Below are positions 45,179-53,498 of a DNA stretch of 64,000 nt, in pieces (the first letter of the stretch is position 1; each line of letters starts with the position of its first letter). The stretch is taken from assembly GCF_900187115.1 (NCBI RefSeq), contig NZ_LT906455.1, forward strand, positions 1,240,001 through 1,304,000. Reading direction: 5' to 3'. The DNA is from Aliarcobacter butzleri. GTDB taxonomy: Bacteria; Campylobacterota; Campylobacteria; Campylobacterales; Arcobacteraceae. The translations under genes were made by a program, and so were the position numbers. The notes below the pieces were generated by a model. It searched no databases and had not been told where the DNA came from. It saw nothing but the letters and a program-made list of their open reading frames with translations.

Positions 45179-46018
45179 ATGAATAAAGTATTAGTTTGCC
45201 TTGATGGCTCAAACCTTTCAAAAGCAGTTTGTGATTATGGAATAGATATAGCAAAAAAACTTAATCTACCTTTGGTTTTATTAAATGTAATAGAACATTC
45301 TAATATTTCTAAGAAAGTTAATCTTTCTGGAAATATTGGACTTGGTTCTAAAGATGATTTATTAGAAGAATTAGCCAATGAAGAGATGAATGAGAGTAAA
45401 CAGCTAATTTTAAAAGGTAAAGCTATTTTAAAAGAGATGGAAGAGTATGTTAAATCTCAAAATTTAACAAACTATGCTACTTTACAAAAACATGGAACTT
45501 TATATGAAACATTAGATGAACTCTCAAGTAATTTAAGAATTGCAATTATAGGCTTAAATGGTGAGAACAGTAAAGATATAGGATCAAACGTTGAAGAGCT
45601 AATAAGAACATTGAATATTCCAATTTTACTTGTAAATAGTGAGTTTAAAGAGGTAAATTCTATTTTAATGGCTTATGATGGAAGCTCTTATGCTAAAAAA
45701 TCAATTGATATTGCGGTAAAAAATCCAATATTTCCAAATACAAAGAGATATATTGTAAATGTAAATAGCAATGAAAATGAGTCACATAGAATTTTAAATG
45801 AAGCTAGTTTGATATTTAAAAATGCAAATATAGATGTTGAGACTTCATCTTTAAATGGAGATAGTGTTGAATCTATTTTACAATATCAAAAAGAAAAAAA
45901 CTTAGATATTATTGCTATGGGCGCTTATAGTCATAATAGATTTAGAAGTGCAATATTTGGGAGTTTTACAACAAAAATGTTGTTAAATTCTAAAGTTCCA
46001 TTGTTATTGTTTAGATAA
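45179..46018 (+). CDS. Tandem universal stress protein
   Basis: A 279-residue protein made of two Usp domains (about 1-150 and 155-279). The second domain ends with the ATP-binding-type MGAYSHNRFRSAIFGSFTTKML and PLLLF. The first has lost most of that loop (GLNGENSKDIGSNVEELI). It probably regulates or couples to the SulP transporter before it. A hairpin follows. Confidence 0.88.
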   Translation: MNKVLVCLDGSNLSKAVCDYGIDIAKKLNLPLVLLNVIEHSNISKKVNLSGNIGLGSKDDLLEELANEEMNESKQLILKGKAILKEMEEYVKSQNLTNYATLQKHGTLYETLDELSSNLRIAIIGLNGENSKDIGSNVEELIRTLNIPILLVNSEFKEVNSILMAYDGSSYAKKSIDIAVKNPIFPNTKRYIVNVNSNENESHRILNEASLIFKNANIDVETSSLNGDSVESILQYQKEKNLDIIAMGAYSHNRFRSAIFGSFTTKMLLNSKVPLLLFR

Positions 46019-46040
46019 GAATATTAGTAATAATTACCAG

Positions 46041-46070
46041 TAGCCATCATTAAATACAAGATGATGGCTA
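46041..46070. repeat. Hairpin after the Usp gene
   Basis: TAGCCATCAT (46041-46050) and ATGATGGCTA (46061-46070), perfect 10-bp arms around a 10-base loop. No T tract follows, so it is a weak terminator at best. It is adjacent to the truncated transposase. Confidence 0.55.
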
Positions 46071-46079
46071 TAAGTTAAA

Positions 46080-46622
46080 TCAGTTTTTAAATATCCAAAG
46101 TGAATTTTCATTTAGAAAAGTTCCTTTGGTTTTAGCCAATTTTCTAAACTGGCAATGAACTGATTCAATAATATTTGTAGTATAAATAATTTGTCTTATA
46201 TCTTCAGGGTATTTAAAATAAGCAGATAGGTTTTTCCATTTATTTTTCCAAGATTGAATTACAATAGGATATTTTTTCCATTTTTCTTCAAGGTTATCAA
46301 ACTCTATTTTAGCAGCTTCTTAGAGATGGATTAATAAATAAGTTTTAAATCTTTGATAAACTCATTCTAATTTTTAGAGACCACATATCTTATTTAATGA
46401 ATAATACAAAGTTGCACTTCAGTATTTGGAAAAATTGCTTTTATAGCTTCAGAAAATCCTTTTAAACGATCAACAAATTTACCATTAAGTCCCAAACTCT
46501 AAAAATAGTATATACAGCTTTGAAAATATATCTACATTCTCTTTTATTTTATAATGTATTACATCATGTTCCGATATTTGAGAGTAACTATTATCAAGAG
46601 CATAATCAAGTGTTTGTCTCAT
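46080..46622 (-). pseudogene. Broken IS256-family (Mutator-type) transposase
   Basis: Pieces of the transposase are recognisable in changing frames: DRLKGFSEAIKAIFPNTEVQ then CIIH followed by a stop; further stops after VSKN and KLIY; then, in another frame, NLEEKWKKYPIVIQSWKNKW and DIRQIIYTTNIIES with CQFRKLAKTKGTF, the characteristic IS256 C-terminal region. It ends prematurely after NSLWIFKN. At least three stops and a frameshift, plus loss of the N-terminal half of the catalytic domain, make it non-functional. The first 45 codons (from the ATG at 46622) are not recognisably transposase. Confidence 0.85.
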
Positions 46623-46676
46623 TGTTCATCCTTTAAAATAAATTCTATCAGATTGACACAAATTTTTAACACTCCC
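46080..46676 (-). mobile_element. Decayed, 3'-truncated IS256-family insertion sequence
   Basis: The minus strand from 46676 starts with an IS256-type terminal repeat (GGGAGTGTTAAAAATTTGTG, then TCAATC) and runs through a broken transposase gene to 46080. No matching right end follows, so the distal end is deleted. The element end is 5 bases from the trkA stop. The remains show it inserted and then eroded. Confidence 0.8.
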
Positions 46677-46681
46677 GTCTA

Positions 46682-47332
46682 TTATTTTACCCTTGATAGA
46701 AAATCATTTACATATTTTACTTCACAAATAAAAACTAATAAATCATCTTTTTTTATCACATATGATGAATCAATATTTATAAACCAATTTCCTTGACTCT
46801 TATAAGAGACCATTTTTATATTTTTATATTCTTCTTCTATTTGAGAAATTTTTTTATCTATAAAATTATCATTTGCAAAAAGTTTTACCATCTTAATCGT
46901 ATTACTTATATCTATCTCTTCAACAGTTATGGTATCAAGAAGTTTTTTAACTAACATTCTTCCAGCTATTTTTTCAGGATAAATAACTTTATATGCTCCA
47001 ATTTTTGATAATATATCTCCATGTGTCGAATTTATTGCTTTTGCAATAATTACTTTATTATTCAAATCTTTTAAAGCCATTACAGTTAATATACTAGCTT
47101 CTATATTCTCTCCAATACTTACAATTACTGTATCAAGATTGTAAATACCTACTTCTTGTAAAGCTTGTTTACTCATACTATCAACAATATAAGCATCATC
47201 AATAAATTCACTTATTTCTTGAACTTTTTTTTCATCATTATCAACTGCAATAACTTTTACATCTAATCTTGATAAACTCTTTGCAACATAAAATCCAAAT
47301 TTTCCTAAACCTATAACTGCTATTGTTTTCAT
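46682..47332 (-). CDS. Potassium uptake regulatory subunit (TrkA/KtrA type)
   Basis: A 216-residue cytoplasmic protein with an RCK-N Rossmann domain (VIGLGKFGFYVAKSL, about 5-19, binding NAD or ATP) and a C-terminal TrkA_C domain (about 135-216). Single RCK length points to the KtrA form. It gates the TrkH-type pore, whose gene overlaps its start by 4 bases. Confidence 0.92.
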   Translation of the reverse strand: MKTIAVIGLGKFGFYVAKSLSRLDVKVIAVDNDEKKVQEISEFIDDAYIVDSMSKQALQEVGIYNLDTVIVSIGENIEASILTVMALKDLNNKVIIAKAINSTHGDILSKIGAYKVIYPEKIAGRMLVKKLLDTITVEEIDISNTIKMVKLFANDNFIDKKISQIEEEYKNIKMVSYKSQGNWFINIDSSYVIKKDDLLVFICEVKYVNDFLSRVK

Positions 47333-48657
47333 ATTACTATCTTTCCTACTGGATATTTAAAATGTTTAGTTTTTGCTTTTCCTAATAAAATAATTCCAAA
47401 AGCAAAAACACCTAATCTTCCACCTATCATTAAAACAATGATTAAACTTTTTCCAAAACTATCAAACTGTTCAGATAAACTCAAAATTCCACCATTTCCA
47501 GTAGATACACCAACTGTTCCAAAAGCTGAAACTACTTCAAAAAGTATTTTTATAAATGGTAAGTTTTGAGTTTCAACTAAAAGCAATGTTGCAAATAAAA
47601 CAAAAAAAGATGAACTTATAATAATTGCCAAAGCTTTATTTATATGTTTTTGTTCAATTGTTCTTTTGAAAATACTTGGTTGTTGATTGCTATCTTTTAA
47701 AATATAAATAACTGAAATTATCAAAATTGCAACAGTTGTTATTTTCATACCACCTGCTGTTCCTCCTTGACCTGCTCCAATCATCATAAATATAGTTGAA
47801 AAAAACAAAGATGAATCTTTTAAAGATGATAAATCTATACTATTAAATCCACTTGTTCTAAAATTTACAGATAAAAAAAATGAGTTTAAAATCTTTTCAA
47901 AAAAGTCTAATTCTCCAAAAGTTTTTGCATTATTCCACTCGATTGATAAAAATAAAAACATTCCACCAATTATCAAAATAAGTGTTCCATAAAGCATAAT
48001 TCTTGTATGAATCGAAAATCTTTTTGAAAATTTTCTATTTTCATAAATCTCAATTAAAACAAAATAACCCAAACCTCCAAAAATAATTAACATTGATAGA
48101 GTAAAAAGAGTGATAAAATCTCCTTGATAAGATATTAAACAATCTGTAAAAAGAGAAAAACCTGCATTATTAAAAGCACTGATACTATGAAATATTCCAT
48201 ACCAAATAGCATCTTTTAATTCATATTTTTCCAAGAATTGAAAAGATAATATAGTTGCACCAATTAATTCAATCAAAAATACAACTAAAATAATCTTTTT
48301 TACAAACTCTTTTGCATCTAAATTTGGTAAATCTAAAGATTGTTTTATAGCTCTTTTAGCATCAAAGTTTATATTTTGTTTTAAAGACAAAAAGAAAATA
48401 ATAACTAAAGTCATATACCCTATTCCACCTGATTGAATTAGAATCAAAATAACTAATTCTCCCCAAAAAGTAAAATCTTCAGAAGTACTTTTTACAATCA
48501 ATCCCGTTACGCTTGTGGCACTTGCTGAAGTAAAAATGGCATCAATAAATTTTAACTCTCCAATATGACAAATAGGTAAACTTAAAATTAGTGCACCTAA
48601 AAATATAATAAGTACATAACCTAAAAAGATTGATTTTACGTATCTATGATCCATCAT
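47329..48657 (-). CDS. Potassium uptake pore protein (TrkH/KtrB type)
   Basis: A 442-residue membrane protein with four pore-loop repeats whose filters are visible: SATSVTGL (about 48), FNNAGFS (about 165), RTSGFNS (about 270) and GTVGVSTG (about 385). It carries K+ (or Na+/K+). It lies between the regulator pair and the RCK gene in one operon. Confidence 0.93.
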   Translation of the reverse strand: MMDHRYVKSIFLGYVLIIFLGALILSLPICHIGELKFIDAIFTSASATSVTGLIVKSTSEDFTFWGELVILILIQSGGIGYMTLVIIFFLSLKQNINFDAKRAIKQSLDLPNLDAKEFVKKIILVVFLIELIGATILSFQFLEKYELKDAIWYGIFHSISAFNNAGFSLFTDCLISYQGDFITLFTLSMLIIFGGLGYFVLIEIYENRKFSKRFSIHTRIMLYGTLILIIGGMFLFLSIEWNNAKTFGELDFFEKILNSFFLSVNFRTSGFNSIDLSSLKDSSLFFSTIFMMIGAGQGGTAGGMKITTVAILIISVIYILKDSNQQPSIFKRTIEQKHINKALAIIISSSFFVLFATLLLVETQNLPFIKILFEVVSAFGTVGVSTGNGGILSLSEQFDSFGKSLIIVLMIGGRLGVFAFGIILLGKAKTKHFKYPVGKIVI

Positions 48658-48663
48658 ATATTC

Positions 48664-49350
48664 CTAAAAAGAAAACCTATAACCAATACCAGATTCTGTT
48701 TTGATATATTTTGGTCTTGTACTATTTTCTTCAATCTTTTTTCTTAATGTATTTACATAAGTTCGTAAATAAGGCATCTCGTTTTGATAAGCAGTTCCCC
48801 AAACTTCTTGAAGTATTTGTTTATGAGTTAAAGTTTTATTTGCATGTAACATAAAATATTTTAGTAATTCGTACTCTATTGGCGTTAGTTTCAATTTCTC
48901 TTTTTTTAAAAAAATATCTCTTGAGACAATATCCAGTTCAAGTTCATCACAAATAAATCTATTTGCTGATTCAATTTCAACATTTGCAATTCTTCTTAAA
49001 TTTGCTCTAATTCTAGCAAGTAGTTCATTTACTGAAAATGGTTTGGTTATATAATCATCAGCACCAACATCAAGAGCTGCGATTATCTCTTTTTCATCAT
49101 GACGTGCAGTTAAAACTATAATTGGAACTTTTGAAATCTCTCTAATTTGTTTTATTAAATCTTTTCCATCGCCATCTGGCAATCCCAAATCTACAACTAA
49201 TAAATTTGGATTATGGCTTAAAAACATTAATAAAGCATTCTTTTTATTTTCACTTGAAATAAATTCAAATTCAAACTCTTTAAAAGCGATTTCTAAAAGT
49301 TTTTTTACAGATTTATCATCTTCAATTATTTGTATCAAATTTTTTATCAT
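48664..49350 (-). CDS. KdpE-like response regulator
   Basis: A 228-residue OmpR-type regulator. The receiver has the acidic pair ED near residues 10-11, D54-like Asp in LLVVDLGLPDGDG, Thr in ILTARHDEKE and Lys in ITKPFSVNEL. The C-terminal domain has the winged helix (LTPIEYELLKYF, YLRTYVNTLRKKIE). Family resemblance is to KdpE. It is coupled to the sensor (4-base overlap) and probably controls the K+ genes. Confidence 0.88.
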   Translation of the reverse strand: MIKNLIQIIEDDKSVKKLLEIAFKEFEFEFISSENKKNALLMFLSHNPNLLVVDLGLPDGDGKDLIKQIREISKVPIIVLTARHDEKEIIAALDVGADDYITKPFSVNELLARIRANLRRIANVEIESANRFICDELELDIVSRDIFLKKEKLKLTPIEYELLKYFMLHANKTLTHKQILQEVWGTAYQNEMPYLRTYVNTLRKKIEENSTRPKYIKTESGIGYRFSF

Positions 49351-50375
49351 AGATTTACTCTTTTTACTATTGGTAGTTCAATCTCTATTAAAATTCCATT
49401 ATCTTTTGAAACAGCTTTTATCTCTCCATTATGAAGTTTTACTATACTTTTACAAATAGCCAATCCAATACCACTTCCTGAAATATCGTTTGTATCTTCA
49501 AGTCTATAAAATTTATCAAAAATATTTTTTAACTTTTTTTTATCAATATATTCTGTTTCATTAAATACTTTAATTCTTATAAAATTGTTTAAATTTTCTA
49601 CCTCTAAATCTATTTTTGAATCACTTTTTGAATATTTAAAAGCATTATCAAGTAGATTTACAATTAATTGAGTCAAAAGTATATTGTCTCCCCAAAAAAG
49701 TGCTAGTTCATCTATTTTTATATTTAATTTTTCATCATTTTGTTTTTGAGAAAATTCATTTAAAGCAACTCCAATAATATCTTCAAAATCACACCATTCT
49801 TGTTTTAAATCAAAATTTTTATTTGATAATCTTGTACTATCCAAAAGATTTGTTATCAATCTTTTCATACTTATTGAAGCGTAATTTATATCTTCTAAAA
49901 GTGGATATAAACTCTTAGAATCTAACTTGTCATTTGACAAAATAAGATTTATAGTTCCGTGAATTGTTGAAAGTGGTGTTCTTAAATCATGAGAAATAAT
50001 ATGTAATAAACTCTCTTTTAATTCATTTTGTTTTTTTTGTGTGATTAAATTTTTAGCTTGAATCGTAATAATCAATCCAACAACTCCAAAAATTAAAAAA
50101 CTCCAAAGATATAACTCATTGTTTACATTAAAACTATATAAAGGAGGAATATATAAAAAGTTTAAAAATAAAACACTCAAAAAAGTCATAAAAAAAGTAG
50201 CTTTTATATTTCCATGAATTGCTACAACGATAACAGGAATTATATGAATCAAAGCAATATTTATAATACCTAAATGTTCTCTAAATATATGACAAATTAT
50301 AGTTATAAAAGTCAATATAGCCAAAGCTTTGAAGATATAAGAATACTCTTTATATTTAATAAATATTTTTTTCAT
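49347..50375 (-). CDS. KdpD-like sensor kinase lacking the N-terminal sensor domains
   Basis: A 342-residue kinase. The N-terminus is a four-helix DUF4118-like membrane block (about 13-110), then HisKA with H-box HIISHDLRTPLSTIHG (about 126-141) and a HATPase domain (LIVNLLDNAFKYS, SGSGIGLAICKS). It matches KdpD from the membrane block onward but has none of the N-terminal KdpD/Usp domains of about 400 residues. It probably senses K+ or turgor. Start is 1 base after the microprotein stop. Confidence 0.87.
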   Translation of the reverse strand: MKKIFIKYKEYSYIFKALAILTFITIICHIFREHLGIINIALIHIIPVIVVAIHGNIKATFFMTFLSVLFLNFLYIPPLYSFNVNNELYLWSFLIFGVVGLIITIQAKNLITQKKQNELKESLLHIISHDLRTPLSTIHGTINLILSNDKLDSKSLYPLLEDINYASISMKRLITNLLDSTRLSNKNFDLKQEWCDFEDIIGVALNEFSQKQNDEKLNIKIDELALFWGDNILLTQLIVNLLDNAFKYSKSDSKIDLEVENLNNFIRIKVFNETEYIDKKKLKNIFDKFYRLEDTNDISGSGIGLAICKSIVKLHNGEIKAVSKDNGILIEIELPIVKRVNL

Positions 50376-50376
50376 T

Positions 50377-50457
50377 TTATGCTTTTGGTAATTTAAATAA
50401 TAAAATTAAAGTTAAGATACTTAAGATAGAGAGCATTATAATATTTGGAACTGACAT
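50377..50457 (-). CDS. KdpF-like 26-residue membrane peptide
   Basis: From an ATG at 50457, 27 codons encode MSVPNIIMLSILSILTLILL, then FKLPKA. It is a single hydrophobic helix with a short polar end, as in KdpF, a small subunit that stabilises the KdpABC pump. The ribosome binding site AAAGGAGG, 5 bases before the ATG, is the strongest in the window. It is the first gene of the K+ uptake operon. No kdpABC is present here, so its partner is unknown; it may act on the kinase or on TrkH. Confidence 0.7.
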   Translation of the reverse strand: MSVPNIIMLSILSILTLILLFKLPKA

Positions 50458-50558
50458 AACAACCTCCTTTTAGGTTTGTTATATCAATTATATTTCATTT
50501 ATTATAAAGAGAGAATCAAAAAAACTATTAGAAATATAAAAATTTTATAAAGAAAAAT

Positions 50559-51485
50559 TTATCTATTTTTAGAGTACTCTTCTTTTAATTTTGAATATAA
50601 GTCATCAAAACTTACATCTTCCATTTTTTCTAGTAAATCTACCATTACAACATTATCTTCATTTCCATTCCAAACTTTTATATAAGTTCCTTCTTTATAA
50701 CCATTGTCTTGTCTAAATTGATTTAAACAATTTTTTCCAATATAAAGTTTTTGTAACCAAGTAAATGATAAACCAGAAATTTTACAACATCTAAAGAATT
50801 GGTCAATAAATCTTTCAATTCCACTAAATGAAGGCATATTTCCTGTATCTATTGCTAAAGAGATATAAGATAGTTTTTCAGCTTCTCTTACCATAAGTCT
50901 TACATCGATATTTGAAGATGCTTCATAAATACAATGAGTATTTACCAAAGATACTGCTTTAGGAACATTTGTTTCTTGTAAAATATAAGACATTAAAAAG
51001 TGCCAAATATCAACAAGTTCAACATGAATATTATTCATATCTGGATTTGCATTGATATTTTTCCAGTGTTTCCAAGGAGTTGATTCAATAAGTTCAGCTA
51101 CTTCCATATGAATACATCTAAGCCAATTTATCTCTTTTCCGTACTTATTAACACCTAATTCCCAATTATTTCCATTTGTTGAATCATTTAATTTTTTTTG
51201 TAATAAAAACATCTCTTCAAGTTTATGAGGGAAAGATGAAGCTTCTTCTAAAAGTGTCGCTAAAGGGAAACACTCTTCTACAAGGCTATCTAAAGCTAAA
51301 TTTGCTGGTAAAACTTCTTTTTCACCTTTTATAAGATGTAAAAGTAATGAAATAACATAAGGAACCTCATTTTTTTCTTCCCAATTTAAAATTTCATTAG
51401 ATGAAACACCTGAATAATTTATAAAATCTTCAATAGTTAAAAAACCTAAAGTTTTTATACTCTCTTTAAAATCTTTATACAACAA
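50559..51485 (-). CDS. dut: Dimeric-type dUTP diphosphatase, with an N-terminal extension
   Basis: A 308-residue protein. The C-terminal two-thirds carry the dimeric dUTPase (all-alpha NTP-PPase) motifs: WLRCIHMEVAELIESTPWKHW (two acidic residues binding Mg, about 123-143) and HVELVDIWHFLMS (about 156-168). It cleaves dUTP to dUMP and keeps uracil out of DNA. The first ~90 residues are helical and not part of the core fold. Dimeric dUTPase is the form used in Campylobacter. It runs with a small Cys-rich gene and recR. Confidence 0.9.
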   Translation of the reverse strand: MLYKDFKESIKTLGFLTIEDFINYSGVSSNEILNWEEKNEVPYVISLLLHLIKGEKEVLPANLALDSLVEECFPLATLLEEASSFPHKLEEMFLLQKKLNDSTNGNNWELGVNKYGKEINWLRCIHMEVAELIESTPWKHWKNINANPDMNNIHVELVDIWHFLMSYILQETNVPKAVSLVNTHCIYEASSNIDVRLMVREAEKLSYISLAIDTGNMPSFSGIERFIDQFFRCCKISGLSFTWLQKLYIGKNCLNQFRQDNGYKEGTYIKVWNGNEDNVVMVDLLEKMEDVSFDDLYSKLKEEYSKNR

Positions 51486-51487
51486 AT

Positions 51488-51670
51488 TTAACTCCTATTA
51501 GCTTGATTTTTTGGACTAAAAAATTTACAATCTTCACCACTACTATTTTTCACAACCATCGATGGTATCATCCTTGATTTAAATCCATAAGATTTACAAC
51601 CATGAGGTTTACTAGGTTCCCAAGTTACAAAATAATAAATACATTTTTGGCAAATTATTCTGTTTTGCAT
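51488..51670 (-). CDS. Small Cys-containing protein of unknown function
   Basis: A 60-residue protein with CQKC (about 8-11), HGC (about 23-25) and a later Cys (about 48), a possible zinc site. I do not recognise a family name. It starts 6 bases after recR and stops 2 bases before dut, so it is in their operon. A repair role is suggested only by neighbours. Confidence 0.6.
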   Translation of the reverse strand: MQNRIICQKCIYYFVTWEPSKPHGCKSYGFKSRMIPSMVVKNSSGEDCKFFSPKNQANRS

Positions 51671-51676
51671 TATATC

Positions 51677-52249
51677 TTAAATCTCAACTTTGCTTTGTAT
51701 TGCTTTCGATAATGATAAAATATCTACGTTTTCTAAACTAACTCCAGTTGGAACACCTTGCGCAATTTTTGTAAATTTTATATCAAAATCTTTTAATTTA
51801 TCTTCAATAAATAAAATAAAAGCATCATTTGCAATAGACGGAGTTATAGCAAAAAGAATAGTTTTTACTCCATTATTTAAAATAAATCTTTGCAAAGAGT
51901 CTAAAACATCTTGGTCTAACTCTTCTATTACAAAATATCTTCCATCAAATTGATTTGAATCTTCTATTACAAAAATATCTTTTGCACTTTGAACAATACA
52001 AAGCTTTTCGTTATCTCTATTTTCATCTAAGCAAAATTCGCAAATTTCATGCTCGCTCATAGAACCACATCTTGAACACTTTGTGATATTTTTCAAAGCA
52101 TTTTCTATACTGTGCGCAATTTTTATACCACAATAATTGTCATTCATAACGATATGATAAGCAAGCCTTAATGCCGATTTTTTACCTATTGTTGGTAAAG
52201 ATTCGAAAGCTTCAACAAGTTCATAAAATTTTTCTAGTCCTTTATTCAT
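51677..52249 (-). CDS. recR: Recombination protein RecR
   Basis: A 190-residue protein with a helix-hairpin-helix start (LPTIGKKSALRLAYHI), a C4 zinc site (CSRCGSMSEHEICEFC, about 57-72) and a Toprim-like middle (VIEDSNQFDG). RecR works with RecO and RecF in gap repair. It begins the minus-strand recR-dut unit. Confidence 0.95.
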   Translation of the reverse strand: MNKGLEKFYELVEAFESLPTIGKKSALRLAYHIVMNDNYCGIKIAHSIENALKNITKCSRCGSMSEHEICEFCLDENRDNEKLCIVQSAKDIFVIEDSNQFDGRYFVIEELDQDVLDSLQRFILNNGVKTILFAITPSIANDAFILFIEDKLKDFDIKFTKIAQGVPTGVSLENVDILSLSKAIQSKVEI

Positions 52250-52348
52250 TTTGGGATTATATCTAAGATTTATAATAATTTTAATTAAGCTTTAGATAAA
52301 ATACACGCTTGTTAAATTTTTATTATATTTTTTTTACGGAGTACAAAA

Positions 52349-53467
52349 TTGACTGAAATTGATTATTATGAACTATTAGAAATTAGCAGAAATTCAGATA
52401 AAAGTACCATTAAAAAAGCTTATAGACAAATGGCTATGAAATATCATCCTGATAAAAACCCAGGTGATAACGAAGCAGAAGAAAAATTTAAAGCTATAAA
52501 TGAAGCTTATCAAGTTTTAAGTGATGATGAAAAAAAATCTATTTATGATAGATATGGAAAAGCTGGACTAGAAGGACATGGTCAAAGAGGTGGTGGTTTT
52601 TCTGGTGGATTTGATGATTTAGGTTCTATTTTTGAAGAGATGTTTGGATTTGGAACAAGTTCAAGAAGCAGAAGAGAAAGAAAAACTTACAATTATAACT
52701 TAGATGTTACTATTGAAGTAAAACTTGAGTTCAATGAAGCTGTTTTTGGTTGTAACAAAGAGATAAACTACAAATACAAAACTGCTTGTAAACCTTGTGA
52801 AGGAACTGGTGCAAAAGATGGAAAACTATCAACTTGTCCTACGTGTAAAGGGCAAGGACAAGTTCACTCAAGACAAGGATTTATGACTTTTGCTCAAACT
52901 TGCCCAAGATGTGGTGGAACTGGTCAAGCAACAACTGACTCTTGTAAATCTTGTAAAGGTACTGGTTACGAAGAGGTAAAAGATAACTTTAAAGTTGATA
53001 TTCCTGAAGGTGTAAATGATGGAATGAGAATTAGAGTATCAAATAAAGGAAATATTGCACCAAATGGACAAAGAGGAGATTTATACCTACAAGTTTCTGT
53101 AAAAGAAGATTCTCACTTTGTAAGACATGATGATGATATTTATTTTGAAGCTCCAATATTCTTTACTCAAGTTGCTTTAGGAGGAACTATAAAAGTTCCA
53201 AGCCTAAGAGGAGAACTTGAACTTGAAATTCCAAAAGGAGCGAAAGATAAACAACAATTTACTTTTAAAGGTGAAGGTGTTAAATCTGTTCAAGGTTATG
53301 GAAAAGGTGATTTAATTATTCAAATAAAAATTGAATATCCAAAAGCTTTAAATAATGAACAAAAAGAACTTTTAGAAAAACTACAAGATAGTTTTGGAAT
53401 AGAAAGTAAACCTCATGAAACAACTTTTGAAGGAATGTTTGATAAAGTAAAAAAATGGTTTTCATAA
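52349..53467 (+). CDS. dnaJ: Chaperone protein DnaJ
   Basis: A 372-residue full-length type I Hsp40. J domain (about 1-68, HPD in YHPDKNPGDN), Gly/Phe-rich linker (about 75-105), four CxxCxGxG zinc repeats (CKPCEGTG, CPTCKGQG, CPRCGGTG, CKSCKGTG; about 145-210), and the substrate-binding C-terminal domain. TTG start behind ACGGAG. It activates DnaK. TAGATAAAAT about 60 bases before the start is a plausible -10 region. Confidence 0.97.
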   Translation: MTEIDYYELLEISRNSDKSTIKKAYRQMAMKYHPDKNPGDNEAEEKFKAINEAYQVLSDDEKKSIYDRYGKAGLEGHGQRGGGFSGGFDDLGSIFEEMFGFGTSSRSRRERKTYNYNLDVTIEVKLEFNEAVFGCNKEINYKYKTACKPCEGTGAKDGKLSTCPTCKGQGQVHSRQGFMTFAQTCPRCGGTGQATTDSCKSCKGTGYEEVKDNFKVDIPEGVNDGMRIRVSNKGNIAPNGQRGDLYLQVSVKEDSHFVRHDDDIYFEAPIFFTQVALGGTIKVPSLRGELELEIPKGAKDKQQFTFKGEGVKSVQGYGKGDLIIQIKIEYPKALNNEQKELLEKLQDSFGIESKPHETTFEGMFDKVKKWFS

Positions 53468-53498
53468 AAATTTTATAAATATATTTAGGGGAAAATAA

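Noticed and set aside
46041-46070. 10-bp inverted repeat as the right end of the IS256 relic
   Set aside because: It does not match the left terminal repeat and forms a closed hairpin directly after usp, so it is read as a transcription hairpin.
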